Notes: generated from the letters alone by a model not told the origin. A stretch of 64,000 nucleotides of DNA from Balneolaceae bacterium (GCA_017795005.1 CP051242.1:2906119-2970118), one strand, 5' to 3'. Shown: positions 1 through 9,323, counted from the stretch's first letter. Made by a program: numbers and translations.

Positions 1-1068
1 ATCATATTGCTGTTGATACAAACGGCTGGCCATTAAGGTAAACTCGAGTACATAATTTGTTCCCAACATAGTTTCATTCGTAACTGTATCACCCGCTGTG
101 GTTCCAATTTCAAATGCAGGTAATTTCATACCTGGAGCTAAATAAGTAAGCTCATATCTCATATTCTTATACCAGATAGTCAGCTCTTCTCCTTCTTTCA
201 CATAATCAGACTCATAGTCAGAAAGTAGCGCTCGTGCTTCTTCTACCCTTGCACTGTCAAAATAAATTTTTATAATAGATTGATCTATAGCTTTATGAAT
301 GTCTTTATTTTTGGTTAATGCTCTTACAGAATCCATATAAGCTACAGAAGCTTCTAACCCTTTTTGATCGGCTACAAACTCTTTTCCAAATGTAATTGCT
401 AATCCAAAGGCTAATTCTTCATCAAAAGATTGATTCAGTTTTTTAAACATTTGTGGTTTGTCAATTTTATCCAGTAGATCAACCACACTCTCCAGAGCAA
501 ACTTTGAAGCAAAAGTGCCTTTTTGATTTTGATGAACCTCCCAAAATAAATCTGCCCATTTTTGGAGTTCTCCGGCAATCAATGAATCTTCAACCTGGCC
601 AGCCAAAATAAACCGGTTCGTTCGCTGAAAACCATTATTCACTCTTTCAAATTGCTTCATTGCCCGGGCTTCACGGGAATCAATAACAAAGTTTTGTTCG
701 AAGTCTGGGAATTCCACTTTAACAGATACGGTATCACCTCCGGCCAATAACACTCTGAATGAAGCTAAGTTTACCCCGTTCCTGGCCACCTGCCCGGGAT
801 ATGCTCCTTCTTCTTTTAGTGTAAAACTGCCTTGTATAACACCTGTGCTATCAGATATTCCGAAAAATAGAGTATCAGCTGCCGCTGAAGGATTCGCTCT
901 GCTAAATATGAGAAGTTCGAAGCCGGAGTAATCGCCTGTATTATCGACTGAGTCAGCTACAGTTATTTCTGCCGTAAACTGAGTTGGTAGGATTTCTTTT
1001 TCCTGTTCTGCGGAACAAGCTGTTCCAAATACTACAGCGATAACCGCTGTCCAAATAAATTGTCTCAT
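1..1068 (-). CDS. thioredoxin-like (TlpA/AhpC-type) lipoprotein, 3' end cut off by window
   Basis: The frame is open from an ATG at 1068 to the window edge (356 codons, no stop), so the C-terminus is missing. The N-terminus is a lipoprotein signal with lipobox GTAC and Cys at residue 18. An N-terminal beta-rich region (about 30-125) resembles the DUF4369-like domain that precedes thioredoxin domains in Bacteroidota. A charged helical middle follows, and then APGMKLPAFEIGTTAGD, which looks like the first strand of an AhpC/TSA-type thioredoxin fold. The redox CxxC would lie beyond the edge, so activity cannot be judged. It starts 10 bases after the gatB stop on the same strand, so the two probably share a transcript. 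Family assignment is from pattern only. Confidence 0.7.
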   Translation of the reverse strand, partial: MRQFIWTAVIAVVFGTACSAEQEKEILPTQFTAEITVADSVDNTGDYSGFELLIFSRANPSAAADTLFFGISDSTGVIQGSFTLKEEGAYPGQVARNGVNLASFRVLLAGGDTVSVKVEFPDFEQNFVIDSREARAMKQFERVNNGFQRTNRFILAGQVEDSLIAGELQKWADLFWEVHQNQKGTFASKFALESVVDLLDKIDKPQMFKKLNQSFDEELAFGLAITFGKEFVADQKGLEASVAYMDSVRALTKNKDIHKAIDQSIIKIYFDSARVEEARALLSDYESDYVKEGEELTIWYKNMRYELTYLAPGMKLPAFEIGTTAGDTVTNETMLGTNYVLEFTLMASRLYQQQYD

Positions 1069-1078
1069 ACTTTTTGTT

Positions 1079-2527
1079 TTACCCTTCTAGTTTCTTGGAA
1101 ACCATTTGGGTAACCATTTTAGGATTTGCTTTACCTTTAGAAGCTTTCATTGCCTGTCCTACAAAAAAGCCCATTAATTGTTTTTTTCCTTCTTTATATC
1201 TCTGTACTTCATCCGGATTATTAGCGATGATTTCATCCACCAATTCTTCCAGAAATCCTGTATCAGAAACCTGAAGTAAATTCATTTCTTTCGCCAGATC
1301 TTCAGCTGATTTATCAGAATCAAGCATTTCATTGAAAATGGTCTGCATGGCTGAAGAGTTAACTTTGTCTTCTTCTTTCAGCTTGATGAGTTCTGAGAGT
1401 TTTTGAGGGGTGATTGAAAATTCACCAATCTCTATACTTTGTTCATTTAATACTCTCAAAACTTCACTTAATACAACATTTAACGCTGCTTTTGGATTTC
1501 CAGAGTATTCTGCCACTGATTCGAAATAGTCTGCTAAGTATCTGCTTTCAGTTATTGTAACAGCATCAACCTCGCTCATGCCATACTCTTTCATAAATCG
1601 CTTTTGACGAACATCGGCAAGTTCGGGCAGTTCCGCTTTAATTTCCTCCAGCATTTCTGAAGTCACGATAATTGGTGGTAAATCCGGTTCAGGAAAATAC
1701 CGGTAATCGTGCGCTTCTTCTTTAGAACGCATTGGGCGTGACTGCATTTTTGAAGTATCCCAAAGTCGCGTTTGCTGAACTACTTCTCCTCCACTCTCAA
1801 TCAGTTCAATCTGACGATAAATTTCATACTCAATAGCTTTTTCCACATTTCGGAAAGAGTTCATATTCTTAAGCTCGGTTCTGGTACCGAATTTTTCCTG
1901 ACCTCTTGGACGAACGGATACGTTTGCATCACAACGAAGACTTCCCTCTTCCATATTTCCATCACAAATTTCCAGATACTGAACAATTTGTTTGATTTTG
2001 GTGAGGTAGGCATATGCCTCCTGAGGAGTTCGTAAATCGGGTTCCGAAACAATTTCAATAAGAGGTGTTCCGGCACGGTTTAAATCCACCAAAGTATTAT
2101 ATGGATCCTGATCGTGAATAGACTTCCCGGCATCCTCTTCCATGTGGATTCTGGTTAACCCAATTCGTTTTTCATAGTCTTCCAATTCGATATCCACATA
2201 CCCATCATGACAAATTGGAGTCTCGAACTGCGAAATCTGATACCCTTTCGGTAAATCAGGATAGAAATAATTCTTTCTGGCAAAAATAGATTTTGGTGCA
2301 ATTCCACAATTAGTGGCCAAACCCATTTTAATGATATATCTGACGAGGTTTTCATTTACCACGGGAAGGGTTCCCGGATGTCCCAAACAAAGTGGGGTAA
2401 CCTGTGTGTTTGGTGCCTCTCCATAAATAGCAGCTACTGGTGCAAAAGCTTTACTTTTGGTAAGTAACTGGGCGTGGACTTCAAGACCAATCACGGCCTC
2501 AAAACGTTCGTGCGCAATCGTGCTCAT
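1079..2527 (-). CDS. gatB: aspartyl/glutamyl-tRNA amidotransferase subunit B (GatB)
   Basis: GatB is the amidotransferase subunit of GatCAB. It converts Glu-tRNA(Gln) or Asp-tRNA(Asn) to the amidated forms, using ammonia from GatA, in the cytosol. The 482 residues match the usual length of about 475-480. The family signature GLEVHAQLLTKSKAF is at residues 14-28, the kinase-like core has ARKNYFYPDLPKGYQISQ and MEEDAGKS, and the C-terminal GatB/YqeY helical tail ends in GFFVGQAMKASKGKANP. gatA and gatC are not in the window. The start is the ATG giving MSTIAHERFE. Confidence 0.97.
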   Translation of the reverse strand: MSTIAHERFEAVIGLEVHAQLLTKSKAFAPVAAIYGEAPNTQVTPLCLGHPGTLPVVNENLVRYIIKMGLATNCGIAPKSIFARKNYFYPDLPKGYQISQFETPICHDGYVDIELEDYEKRIGLTRIHMEEDAGKSIHDQDPYNTLVDLNRAGTPLIEIVSEPDLRTPQEAYAYLTKIKQIVQYLEICDGNMEEGSLRCDANVSVRPRGQEKFGTRTELKNMNSFRNVEKAIEYEIYRQIELIESGGEVVQQTRLWDTSKMQSRPMRSKEEAHDYRYFPEPDLPPIIVTSEMLEEIKAELPELADVRQKRFMKEYGMSEVDAVTITESRYLADYFESVAEYSGNPKAALNVVLSEVLRVLNEQSIEIGEFSITPQKLSELIKLKEEDKVNSSAMQTIFNEMLDSDKSAEDLAKEMNLLQVSDTGFLEELVDEIIANNPDEVQRYKEGKKQLMGFFVGQAMKASKGKANPKMVTQMVSKKLEG

Positions 2528-2596
2528 TCTTAATTATTTCTGTCGACTGTTAAAGGGCGTAAAGATATTAAAGTTGAGGGTGAGATATTAGTATAG

Positions 2597-2720
2597 TTTT
2601 GAGTTTTGAGGGATGAGGGTTGAGTTTAAGTAGCTTTGTCATTTCGACCGGAGGGAGAAACCTAAATTATTCCTTTAAAACCACTTTCTGGATTTCTCGC
2701 TTAAGCTCGAAATGACAAAA
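2597..2720. repeat. intergenic inverted repeat with TGAG-rich lead-in
   Basis: The gap between gatB and the methyltransferase (2528-2737) holds a perfect 13-base inverted repeat. TTTGTCATTTCGA lies at 2635-2647 and its complement at 2707-2719. Just inside are imperfect GGGAGAAACC / GGATTTCTCGC arms. A run of GAGTTTTGAGGGATGAG-like words precedes it. The GTCATTTCGA...GAGAAATC pattern resembles a dispersed intergenic repeat I recall from Bacteroidota genomes, but copy number cannot be seen here. Confidence 0.7.
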
Positions 2721-2737
2721 ATCCATAAGCTAAAATT

Positions 2738-3910
2738 TCAGCTAACGTCTTTCTTCAATACCGACACAAACATGCTATCTGCTTTTTGATGGTAGCCCTT
2801 TATCACTTTGTGATTTACTTGTTCCAGTCCCAGATTATTAACCAAGTATTCTACATTGTCTTCGTTTTCTTTTTTGAAGACAGAACAAGTGATATACACA
2901 ACATATCCTTCATCTTTTAAATGAGGAACTGCATTTGAAATAATGGTTCTTTGAAGTGTGGCATAATCGTCAATCTTTGCATCTTCGAAATAAACTAACT
3001 GCTCGGGAGTTCGACCCCAGGTTCCGCTTCCGCTACATGGAACATCGGCAATAATTACATCGAATGGCGAATCAGGAACGGTTTGAGGTTTAGACAAATC
3101 AAGCTGAATACTTTTATAATGCTCTATTCCGGCAGATTCGAACCGATTGTCCAGATTATAAAGAATAGATTTGCGTACGTCTGAAGCCGTCAGCTTGATA
3201 TCCGGATTTATATCATAAGCCATAATAGACTTCCCGCCACTTGCGGCACAACAATCCCATACTTTTACCTCTTTCTGATTTAGGATTTCAGAAAAGAAAA
3301 TCCCAACCCGCTGCGAACTCAAATCTTGTACTACTGCTTCCTTATCAATTGAAAGAACCTGATCTACTTTTGAGTTCGCTTCCAGAGCTACGGTTGATTC
3401 TGAAATTTTAGTGAAAGGAATATGATGTCCCTTTAATTTCAATCGTACAATTTCTTCTTTTCCGGGTCTGATTCTAAGAAAAACATCAGGCTGCACTACA
3501 TAAGAAGCAGCAAATTGAGAAAAATCAATTTCCGGGCTTAACTCATCTTTCCATTGAAAAAGATTTTCAAAAACATGAGTCATATCTGCACCCAAATAGG
3601 TTAATTTTTCTTCCAAAGTTGAAGAAGCCAATTCATTCCATTTTGGTTTATGCACTTCCAGCATCTGGTTTTTACCGGTAGAACATAGAAATCGACCAAT
3701 TAATATCCGCTCCTCCATGGAGTGACTGGAAAAAGCTTTTCCAATTCTGAAATATTGATAACAATAGTCAGAAATCAGGCTCCGGTCACGCGAACCAAAT
3801 TTTTTATATCTGGAAAAGAACTTCTTCAGATATAATGAAAAGGGAGATTTCCCATCATATTCTGAAAGAATGTGGACAGTTGAATTCAGGTACGAATGAA
3901 AGCGGCTCAT
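2738..3910 (-). CDS. RsmB/NOL1-type RNA (cytosine-5) methyltransferase
   Basis: This is an SAM-dependent m5C methyltransferase of the RsmB/RsmF/NSUN family, most likely acting on 16S rRNA in the cytosol. The 390 residues hold an N-terminal helical region, a SAM-binding motif VWDCCAASGGKS (about 217-228), an acidic motif ASDVRKS, the motif IV IADVPCSGSGTW with Cys292, and the motif VI YITCSVFKKEN with Cys342. The two cysteines are the family's catalytic pair. The N-terminal NusB-like domain is not obvious, so the exact target base is open. It is divergent from the T9SS cargo gene at 4006, with a strong palindrome between them. Confidence 0.9.
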   Translation of the reverse strand: MSRFHSYLNSTVHILSEYDGKSPFSLYLKKFFSRYKKFGSRDRSLISDYCYQYFRIGKAFSSHSMEERILIGRFLCSTGKNQMLEVHKPKWNELASSTLEEKLTYLGADMTHVFENLFQWKDELSPEIDFSQFAASYVVQPDVFLRIRPGKEEIVRLKLKGHHIPFTKISESTVALEANSKVDQVLSIDKEAVVQDLSSQRVGIFFSEILNQKEVKVWDCCAASGGKSIMAYDINPDIKLTASDVRKSILYNLDNRFESAGIEHYKSIQLDLSKPQTVPDSPFDVIIADVPCSGSGTWGRTPEQLVYFEDAKIDDYATLQRTIISNAVPHLKDEGYVVYITCSVFKKENEDNVEYLVNNLGLEQVNHKVIKGYHQKADSMFVSVLKKDVS

Positions 3911-3918
3911 ACTCTATG

Positions 3919-3954
3919 ATATAAACTTTAAAAGATAGTTTTTAAAGTTTATAT
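3919..3954. promoter_or_regulatory. perfect 15-bp palindrome between divergent genes
   Basis: ATATAAACTTTAAAA at 3919-3933 and its exact reverse complement at 3940-3954 flank a 6-base loop (GATAGT). It lies between two divergent starts (3910 minus and 4006 plus), 9 bases from the methyltransferase ATG. A simple terminator is therefore unlikely. It could be an operator or a 5' UTR hairpin of the methyltransferase mRNA. Confidence 0.6.
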
Positions 3955-4005
3955 GACTTACTGACTCTGTTTTAGTATGTTCATGTAAACCAAGAGCCTG
4001 CCATT

Positions 4006-5424
4006 ATGAGAAAGCTTTTCATTCTACTCTTCCTTTTTCCATTAAGCCTATCTGCCCAGGAAAAGTATTTCTATGAGTTACGAGGAATGGAAGATTCTTC
4101 AGGAACTACTCATTTATTTTACAGGATTTTTGAAAGCACTAAATCCTCCTGCTCATATATAGATGTACCTTCAACTCCTTATACACTCATTGATAATTCT
4201 ATTTATCAGTTCAATACAGAATCAAAAGAACAGAAAAAAAGATTTGATGCCGGATTGGGAGTAACTGTCGACTGTACACATTGGGGATCAAATATTGAGA
4301 AATATATATTTACATCTTTACATCCTGATTCAGTAATAACTATAAAATCTGGTGGTGGAGGGCTTAGTCTGTACAATTATTTAGAGTTTAGTAAACAAAA
4401 TACTTTTGATTTAGGACTTGGGAACCCAAATGGGTTTTCCATCGATCATACTAATCGAACAATAATTCTCACTACCCCTATTTATGAGCTAATTGTAAAA
4501 CGTAGATCTTGGGAAGAAAAACTAGGGAAATCATTTTCCTTTACTTTAGGTGATTCATTATGGGACTACTCATACTTTCGTAATATTCCAGACTCTCTAC
4601 TTATTGATTTTACGGTAACTGGAGTTAATCCTTTCTCAGAAGGTATCTATGTAGGGATTAAAGATACTAGCATAGTCCTTTCAAAAGATTTCGGGAAAAC
4701 TTTTTCACCTATCGCTAAATCTCCTTTTGATACTTGGGATTTAGGAGAATATCTAAAAATTGAGTCTAGTATTTTCGATAAAGATTCGAGTAGTTTTTAT
4801 ATGGTTTTCAAATCCAACTTCATCAAAACCATATTTTTATTAAAAAAAGAAGCTTCTGAATGGGCAGTAACTGAATTATCTGCTCATTCTGAGGATTTTC
4901 ATTTCTCAATTGAGCCCTCAGTCTCGGGTTCTTATTATTTCTCTGAGAAAGATTCTTTATTTGTTGCAAGTCGATTTGGAGAGGTAACAGATTTCGTGAT
5001 TTCATTAGCTAATCAAATCAAAGGCCTCTACAAAAAGCCAAACTCCAACATTCTGTACGTTCTTACAACTGATGAACTTTTCGAAGTAAACACAGAAACA
5101 AAAGAGATGACTTCTCTAAAAAAACTCCCTGTTTCTGTAGAAGAATTAAAAGAAACTCCCTCCTCTGTAAAACTCTTTCAAAACTACCCAAACCCATTCA
5201 ATCCAACTACAACCATCTCTTTTGAATTAGATAAGCCATCTGAAATCACACTTACTGTTTTTGACGCTTTGGGGAGAACGGTTTCTGTACTTGTGGATGA
5301 ACAGAGGAACTCAGGTTTACATGAAGTTAGCTTTGATGCTTCCCAACTTTCTTCCGGAATTTATTTCTATCGTTTAGAAACAGGCGATTTTGTCCATACA
5401 AAAACTCTCACATTGATTAAGTGA
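4006..5424 (+). CDS. secreted protein with T9SS type-A sorting domain (tandem copy 1)
   Basis: I do not recognise a functional family for the body of this 472-residue protein. It has a signal peptide ending SLSAQ (about residue 17), a beta-rich middle that may be propeller-like (phrases such as VLSKDFGKTFSPI recall sialidase/BNR-type repeats), and an 81-residue T9SS sorting domain from residue 392 to the final Lys. It is probably exported and anchored or released by the T9SS. The next gene starts one base after its stop and is a paralogue: the first 35 residues after the signal and the last 150 are nearly the same, while the middles are not alignable by eye. Confidence 0.85.
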   Translation: MRKLFILLFLFPLSLSAQEKYFYELRGMEDSSGTTHLFYRIFESTKSSCSYIDVPSTPYTLIDNSIYQFNTESKEQKKRFDAGLGVTVDCTHWGSNIEKYIFTSLHPDSVITIKSGGGGLSLYNYLEFSKQNTFDLGLGNPNGFSIDHTNRTIILTTPIYELIVKRRSWEEKLGKSFSFTLGDSLWDYSYFRNIPDSLLIDFTVTGVNPFSEGIYVGIKDTSIVLSKDFGKTFSPIAKSPFDTWDLGEYLKIESSIFDKDSSSFYMVFKSNFIKTIFLLKKEASEWAVTELSAHSEDFHFSIEPSVSGSYYFSEKDSLFVASRFGEVTDFVISLANQIKGLYKKPNSNILYVLTTDELFEVNTETKEMTSLKKLPVSVEELKETPSSVKLFQNYPNPFNPTTTISFELDKPSEITLTVFDALGRTVSVLVDEQRNSGLHEVSFDASQLSSGIYFYRLETGDFVHTKTLTLIK

Positions 5425-5425
5425 T

Positions 5426-6811
5426 ATGAAGTATCTTCTACTTTTTATCATTGCTGTGCCAACAAGTCTATCTGCACAGGAAAAGTATTTCTATGAGTTG
5501 AAAGGGATGGAGGATTCAACAGGGACAACGCATTTGTTTCACAGGATGCATGAAAAAACCAGCTTTCAATGCAGTGAAGAAAATGGTGGGCAATTAATTA
5601 TAAGTACTCATAAAAATGTAAATCACTTCAATACAAAAACAAGTTCAGACTCTGTAAAATTCAGAGATTATTATGGCCCTTGGTGTCTCTCAGGCTTTAT
5701 ATCATTCTCTGGTGTCTATAGTTATGATTTCATCCGAAATGACATATCGAAACCTATACTTATAAAAGGTTTTGGTAATTATGACTGGCAACCACCTTTT
5801 CTAGCAAACTATCAGGATTCCACCCTTGGTTTTCCTTATCCAATTATTATTAAACAAGCCACAAACGAATATTATGGATATCCTGAAGATGTTTTAATTG
5901 CTACCGATTCTATCTATTTACAATTAGAAAGTCACACGATACCTCTTGATCTTAATGCCAGTAATTGGCCCACTTATGGTGAAGATTATGATAAATTCAT
6001 TTCCTTTTTGGATTCAGCCACTTTTGAATTTGAATTAACGAATATCCATCCAAAAGTTGATTCTTTATTCTACGCTACGAAAGGGAATTACTCTTATTTA
6101 AGTGAAAATTATCATTCAGAATTTCGACTTGCCGACTCCTCAAATTTATTTTCAAGTATATACTTTGATGCTGCTGAACACATTCTTTACTCAGTAGTAA
6201 ATAACCAGCTCCTACGTTCTGATGACTATGGAAGGGCTAACTCATGGACAACCATTGATATTCTGGAAAGCATCTCTGATATCCGCCAATTTATTACTGA
6301 CTCTTTTGTAAATGGTCTCATATTCCTTTCAGATTCAAAATCGATTTATAAGTCAATCAATTATGGAGACTCTTTTGAACTCCTTCTTGAACTCGATCAT
6401 ACCATTACAGGTCTCTACAAAAAACCAGATTCAAGTATCTTATATGTCCTTACCACAGATGAACTTTTTGAACTAGATACAGAAACAAAAGAAGTAACCT
6501 TCCTAAAAAAGCTTCCTGTATCAAATGAAGAAACAAAGGAAACTCCTTCCTCTGTAAAATTGCACCAAAACTACCCGAACCCATTCAATCCAACTACAAC
6601 TATTTCTTTTGAATTGGATAAGCCTTCAGAAATCACCCTAACCGTTTTTGACGCCCTTGGAAGAAGGGTTTCAGAACTTTTGGATGGGCAATTTTCGGCG
6701 GGTTATCACCAAATACAGTTTAACGCTGGAAATCTGTCCTCCGGTATGTACATCTATCGGTTGCAAGCTGGAAATAAAGTGTTTACCAAAAAACTAACGT
6801 TAATAAAATAA
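5426..6811 (+). CDS. secreted protein with T9SS type-A sorting domain (tandem copy 2)
   Basis: This is a 461-residue paralogue of the gene just upstream (stop TGA, one base, then ATG), so the pair is surely co-transcribed. The signal peptide again ends SLSAQEKYFYEL. The sorting domain runs from residue 381 to the end (81 residues). The stretch from GLYKKP through VFDALGR is almost identical to copy 1, but the last 45 residues diverge again, as if the conserved block had been homogenised by gene conversion. The function of the middle is unknown; a DDYGRANSWTTI phrase again recalls BNR-type repeats. Confidence 0.85.
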   Translation: MKYLLLFIIAVPTSLSAQEKYFYELKGMEDSTGTTHLFHRMHEKTSFQCSEENGGQLIISTHKNVNHFNTKTSSDSVKFRDYYGPWCLSGFISFSGVYSYDFIRNDISKPILIKGFGNYDWQPPFLANYQDSTLGFPYPIIIKQATNEYYGYPEDVLIATDSIYLQLESHTIPLDLNASNWPTYGEDYDKFISFLDSATFEFELTNIHPKVDSLFYATKGNYSYLSENYHSEFRLADSSNLFSSIYFDAAEHILYSVVNNQLLRSDDYGRANSWTTIDILESISDIRQFITDSFVNGLIFLSDSKSIYKSINYGDSFELLLELDHTITGLYKKPDSSILYVLTTDELFELDTETKEVTFLKKLPVSNEETKETPSSVKLHQNYPNPFNPTTTISFELDKPSEITLTVFDALGRRVSELLDGQFSAGYHQIQFNAGNLSSGMYIYRLQAGNKVFTKKLTLIK

Positions 6812-6821
6812 TAACAAAGGA

Positions 6822-6888
6822 ACAGGGAGAAAGGAGTAAGGTTGTATCAACCACTCACTCTTTCTCCATCTTCCTTGTACCTTACTCC
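6822..6888. repeat. nested intergenic inverted repeat
   Basis: Between copy 2 and the rhodanese gene, GGAGTAAGGT (6833-6842) pairs with ACCTTACTCC (6879-6888). Inside it, GGAGAAAG pairs with CTTTCTCC (6860-6867) and GGTTG/CAACC forms a small inner stem. There is no U-tract on either strand. The arms are built of near-repeated words, like the islands at 12486-12565 and 52202-52258. Confidence 0.6.
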
Positions 6889-6902
6889 AAATCATACCAA
6901 TT

Positions 6903-7313
6903 ATGAAAAATCTTATTCTTTTACTTCTCTTTACCCTTCCAATATCATGCGCTCAGAAAGAATCAACTCCTGAGACTTCATCCCAAACTGAAACTGTAGC
7001 TCAATATGAGGACATTACTGTTTCTGAGTTTAATGCTGAGTATAGTGATACAGATCAAGATGTTGTAATTCTGGATGTTCGTACGGATGGAGAAGTAGCT
7101 GAAGGTATGATTCCAAATGCCATCCAAATTGATTTCATGGGCTCTGACTTTAAAACTAAAGTATCAGAATTAGATACTTCCAAAACCTATGTAGTTTATT
7201 GTCGCTCCGGAGGAAGAAGCTCTGCTGCCTCTAAAATGATGAGTCAGGAACTGGGATTTAAAGACATAAAAAATCTTGAAGGCGGGTACACTGCCTGGTC
7301 CCAGGATCAATAA
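6903..7313 (+). CDS. rhodanese-domain lipoprotein
   Basis: The protein has 136 residues with a lipoprotein-type signal (LPISC, Cys16), a Ser/Thr/Glu-rich linker, and one rhodanese domain (about 35-134). The active-site loop is YCRSGGRS with the persulfide Cys at 100, so it is probably catalytically competent. The domain has the expected VVILDVRTDGEVAEGMIPNA CH2A-type lead. It likely acts in the periplasm in sulfur transfer or thiol redox; the substrate is unknown. It stands alone, with a repeat on the 5' side and the pckA leader on the 3' side. Confidence 0.9.
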   Translation: MKNLILLLLFTLPISCAQKESTPETSSQTETVAQYEDITVSEFNAEYSDTDQDVVILDVRTDGEVAEGMIPNAIQIDFMGSDFKTKVSELDTSKTYVVYCRSGGRSSAASKMMSQELGFKDIKNLEGGYTAWSQDQ

Positions 7314-7610
7314 TTTAAAATTTCTTACATAAAGACTTTTCTCTGAATTTTTCAAATTGCTTTTGGAACCGCTTTTCCAATTCGTATAAGTATTTTTTTT
7401 ACGCTCGCACAAGCTTTAATCAGAAGCAATTTTTCTTAATTTTCCAAATCAAATTGTTAGACTTTTCTTTTTCACATAATCTTCATTTTTAGCATCAATA
7501 TTAAGGTGACTTCAGAATCGTACATAAAAAATAAAAGCGTTTTTCTGCAGTCCCAAAAAAGGTTTAACTCTTAACCAATCTCACTCACTGAGGTTAAAAT
7601 CGATATCAAG
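7314..7610. promoter_or_regulatory. pckA upstream region with two operator-like palindromes
   Basis: This 297-base gap has no gene. TTGGAA-CCGCTT-TTCCAA at 7363-7380 is an 18-base interrupted palindrome. It contains GGAACCGCTTT (7365-7375), which recurs exactly upstream of amt (36674-36684). AAAAGCGTTTT at 7533-7543 resembles the AAGCGCTT boxes of glnA and amt. LacI-family (CcpA cre-like) sites have this look, but the regulator is not identified. If pckA starts at 7656, a TATCTTAA at 7616-7623 could serve as a weak -7 element. Confidence 0.45.
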
Positions 7611-9266
7611 ATGCTTATCTTAAAAGGACCTTATAACCCTATACAAACAGGAGCTATGAAAGCTGACTACGATGTACATCCAAGAAGTAATATTGGCTTG
7701 GATTACTTAGGCCTCGAAAATAACCAAGAGGTATACTGGAACCTGAACCCATCCGAACTCTATGAACATGCTATTCTTCATGGAGAAGCAATTTTAACCA
7801 AAGACCATGCACTTTTGGTTCACACGGGTAAATTTACCGGGCGTTCGCCAAAAGATAAATTCGTTGTAGAGCAGGATTCAATTCAGGATGATATTGACTG
7901 GGGTCCTATCAACCAGCCTACATCAGAAGAAGTATTTGATCGATTATACAATAAGGTAACAGAGTATTTAGCAAATAAACGTCTATTCGTTAAAGATGTA
8001 TTTGCAGGAGCAGATGAAAACAACAGACTTAATGTTCGGGTTGTAAGTGAGGTAGCTTACCACGCTTTATTTGCTCACAATATGTTTATTCGTCCATCGG
8101 ATGAAGAGCTTTCTGTTCATGAACCGGAATTCACTGTTTTAGCAGCTCCCTTCTTCGAAGCTGATCCGGCAATTGATGGAACAAGAACCAGTACCTTTAT
8201 ACTCTGTAATTTTGAGAAAAAAATTATCCTTATTGGTGGCACAATGTATTCCGGTGAGGTTAAGAAAGGAATATTTGCCGTAATGAATTATCTCTTACCT
8301 AAAAAGGGAGTAATGGCAATGCACTGCTCAGCAAATCATGATGAAAATGGTAAAACAGCAGTTTTCTTTGGACTTTCCGGAACCGGTAAAACCACTCTTT
8401 CAGCCGACCCTGATAAAACACTTATTGGTGATGATGAACATGGTTGGAGTGATGATGGTGTTTTCAACTTCGAAGGTGGTTGTTATGCCAAAACCATCAA
8501 CCTTTCTCAGGAAAGCGAACCGATGATTTATGCAACAACAAGAATGCCGGGAACTATTTTGGAGAATGTTGTTCTGGATGACAATCGTGAACCGGATTTT
8601 ACGGATGTTAGTCTTACACAAAATACACGTTGCTCCTATCCTATTCATTTTATCCCTAATGCAAGTGATACCGGAAAAGGAAATCATCCTGAAAACATTA
8701 TCTTCCTGACTTGTGATGCTTTCGGAATTCTGCCTCCAATCTCCCGATTGACTCCCGAGCAGGCCATGTATCATTTCATCAGTGGATACACAGCAAAAGT
8801 TGCAGGAACGGAACGAGGTGTTACCGAACCTGAAGCTACTTTCTCAGCCTGCTTCGGATCTCCTTTTATGCCGTTGCATCCCACTGTGTATGCCGAACTA
8901 CTGGCTGAAAAGATCAGGAAGCATGAAGCTAAAGTCTGGCTGGTTAATACCGGATGGACTGGTGGAGTATATGGTGTGGGTTCACGAATGAAGTTGTCTT
9001 TCACACGTAAGATGCTAAGTCAGGCAATCGATGGTGATCTGGAGGATGTGGAATATGTAAAAGATCCGATTTTCGGTTTCCAGGTTCCCATTCAGGTAGA
9101 AGGAGTTCCTTCAAAACTTCTTATCCCCCGGTATACATGGGAAGACGCTCACGAATATGACAAAAAGGCTAAGCAACTAGCACAAATGTTTGTTAATAAT
9201 TTCGAGCAGTTTAAAGATAATTGCAGTACCGAAATTCTAAGTGCTGCACCAAGAATCCTTTCTTAG
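7611..9266 (+). CDS. pckA: phosphoenolpyruvate carboxykinase (ATP)
   Basis: The enzyme interconverts oxaloacetate + ATP and PEP + ADP + CO2, the entry to gluconeogenesis, in the cytosol. From this ATG it has 551 residues. An internal ATG at 7656 (MKADYDVHPR) is preceded by AGGAG and gives 536, closer to the usual length, and I consider it the more likely start. Motifs are the kinase-1a loop GLSGTGKTTL (about 253-262), kinase-2 LIGDDEHGW, KFTGRSPKDKF, the metal-site region MHCSANHDENG and GWTGGVYGVGSRMKL. A rho-independent terminator follows at once, so it is probably monocistronic. Confidence 0.97.
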   Translation: MLILKGPYNPIQTGAMKADYDVHPRSNIGLDYLGLENNQEVYWNLNPSELYEHAILHGEAILTKDHALLVHTGKFTGRSPKDKFVVEQDSIQDDIDWGPINQPTSEEVFDRLYNKVTEYLANKRLFVKDVFAGADENNRLNVRVVSEVAYHALFAHNMFIRPSDEELSVHEPEFTVLAAPFFEADPAIDGTRTSTFILCNFEKKIILIGGTMYSGEVKKGIFAVMNYLLPKKGVMAMHCSANHDENGKTAVFFGLSGTGKTTLSADPDKTLIGDDEHGWSDDGVFNFEGGCYAKTINLSQESEPMIYATTRMPGTILENVVLDDNREPDFTDVSLTQNTRCSYPIHFIPNASDTGKGNHPENIIFLTCDAFGILPPISRLTPEQAMYHFISGYTAKVAGTERGVTEPEATFSACFGSPFMPLHPTVYAELLAEKIRKHEAKVWLVNTGWTGGVYGVGSRMKLSFTRKMLSQAIDGDLEDVEYVKDPIFGFQVPIQVEGVPSKLLIPRYTWEDAHEYDKKAKQLAQMFVNNFEQFKDNCSTEILSAAPRILS

Positions 9267-9287
9267 TTGATTGGAGTGAGTGAATAA

Positions 9288-9320
9288 AAGCCCGGTTCAG
9301 TAATGAGTCGGGTTTTTTAT
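9288..9320 (+). terminator. rho-independent terminator of pckA
   Basis: AAGCCCG (9288-9294) pairs with CGGGTTT (9309-9315) with one G-U pair, followed by a run of T (9313-9318). It begins 21 bases after the pckA stop. Confidence 0.8.
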
Positions 9321-9323
9321 TAT

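Noticed and set aside
4006-6811. Reading the two tandem T9SS genes as one frameshifted gene
   Set aside because: Each has its own signal peptide and its own sorting domain, so they are two genes, not a broken one.
8400-9004. Several antisense frames of 70-125 codons inside pckA, murB, prfA and others
   Set aside because: They are shadows of strongly conserved genes, with no start context, domain or neighbour support.
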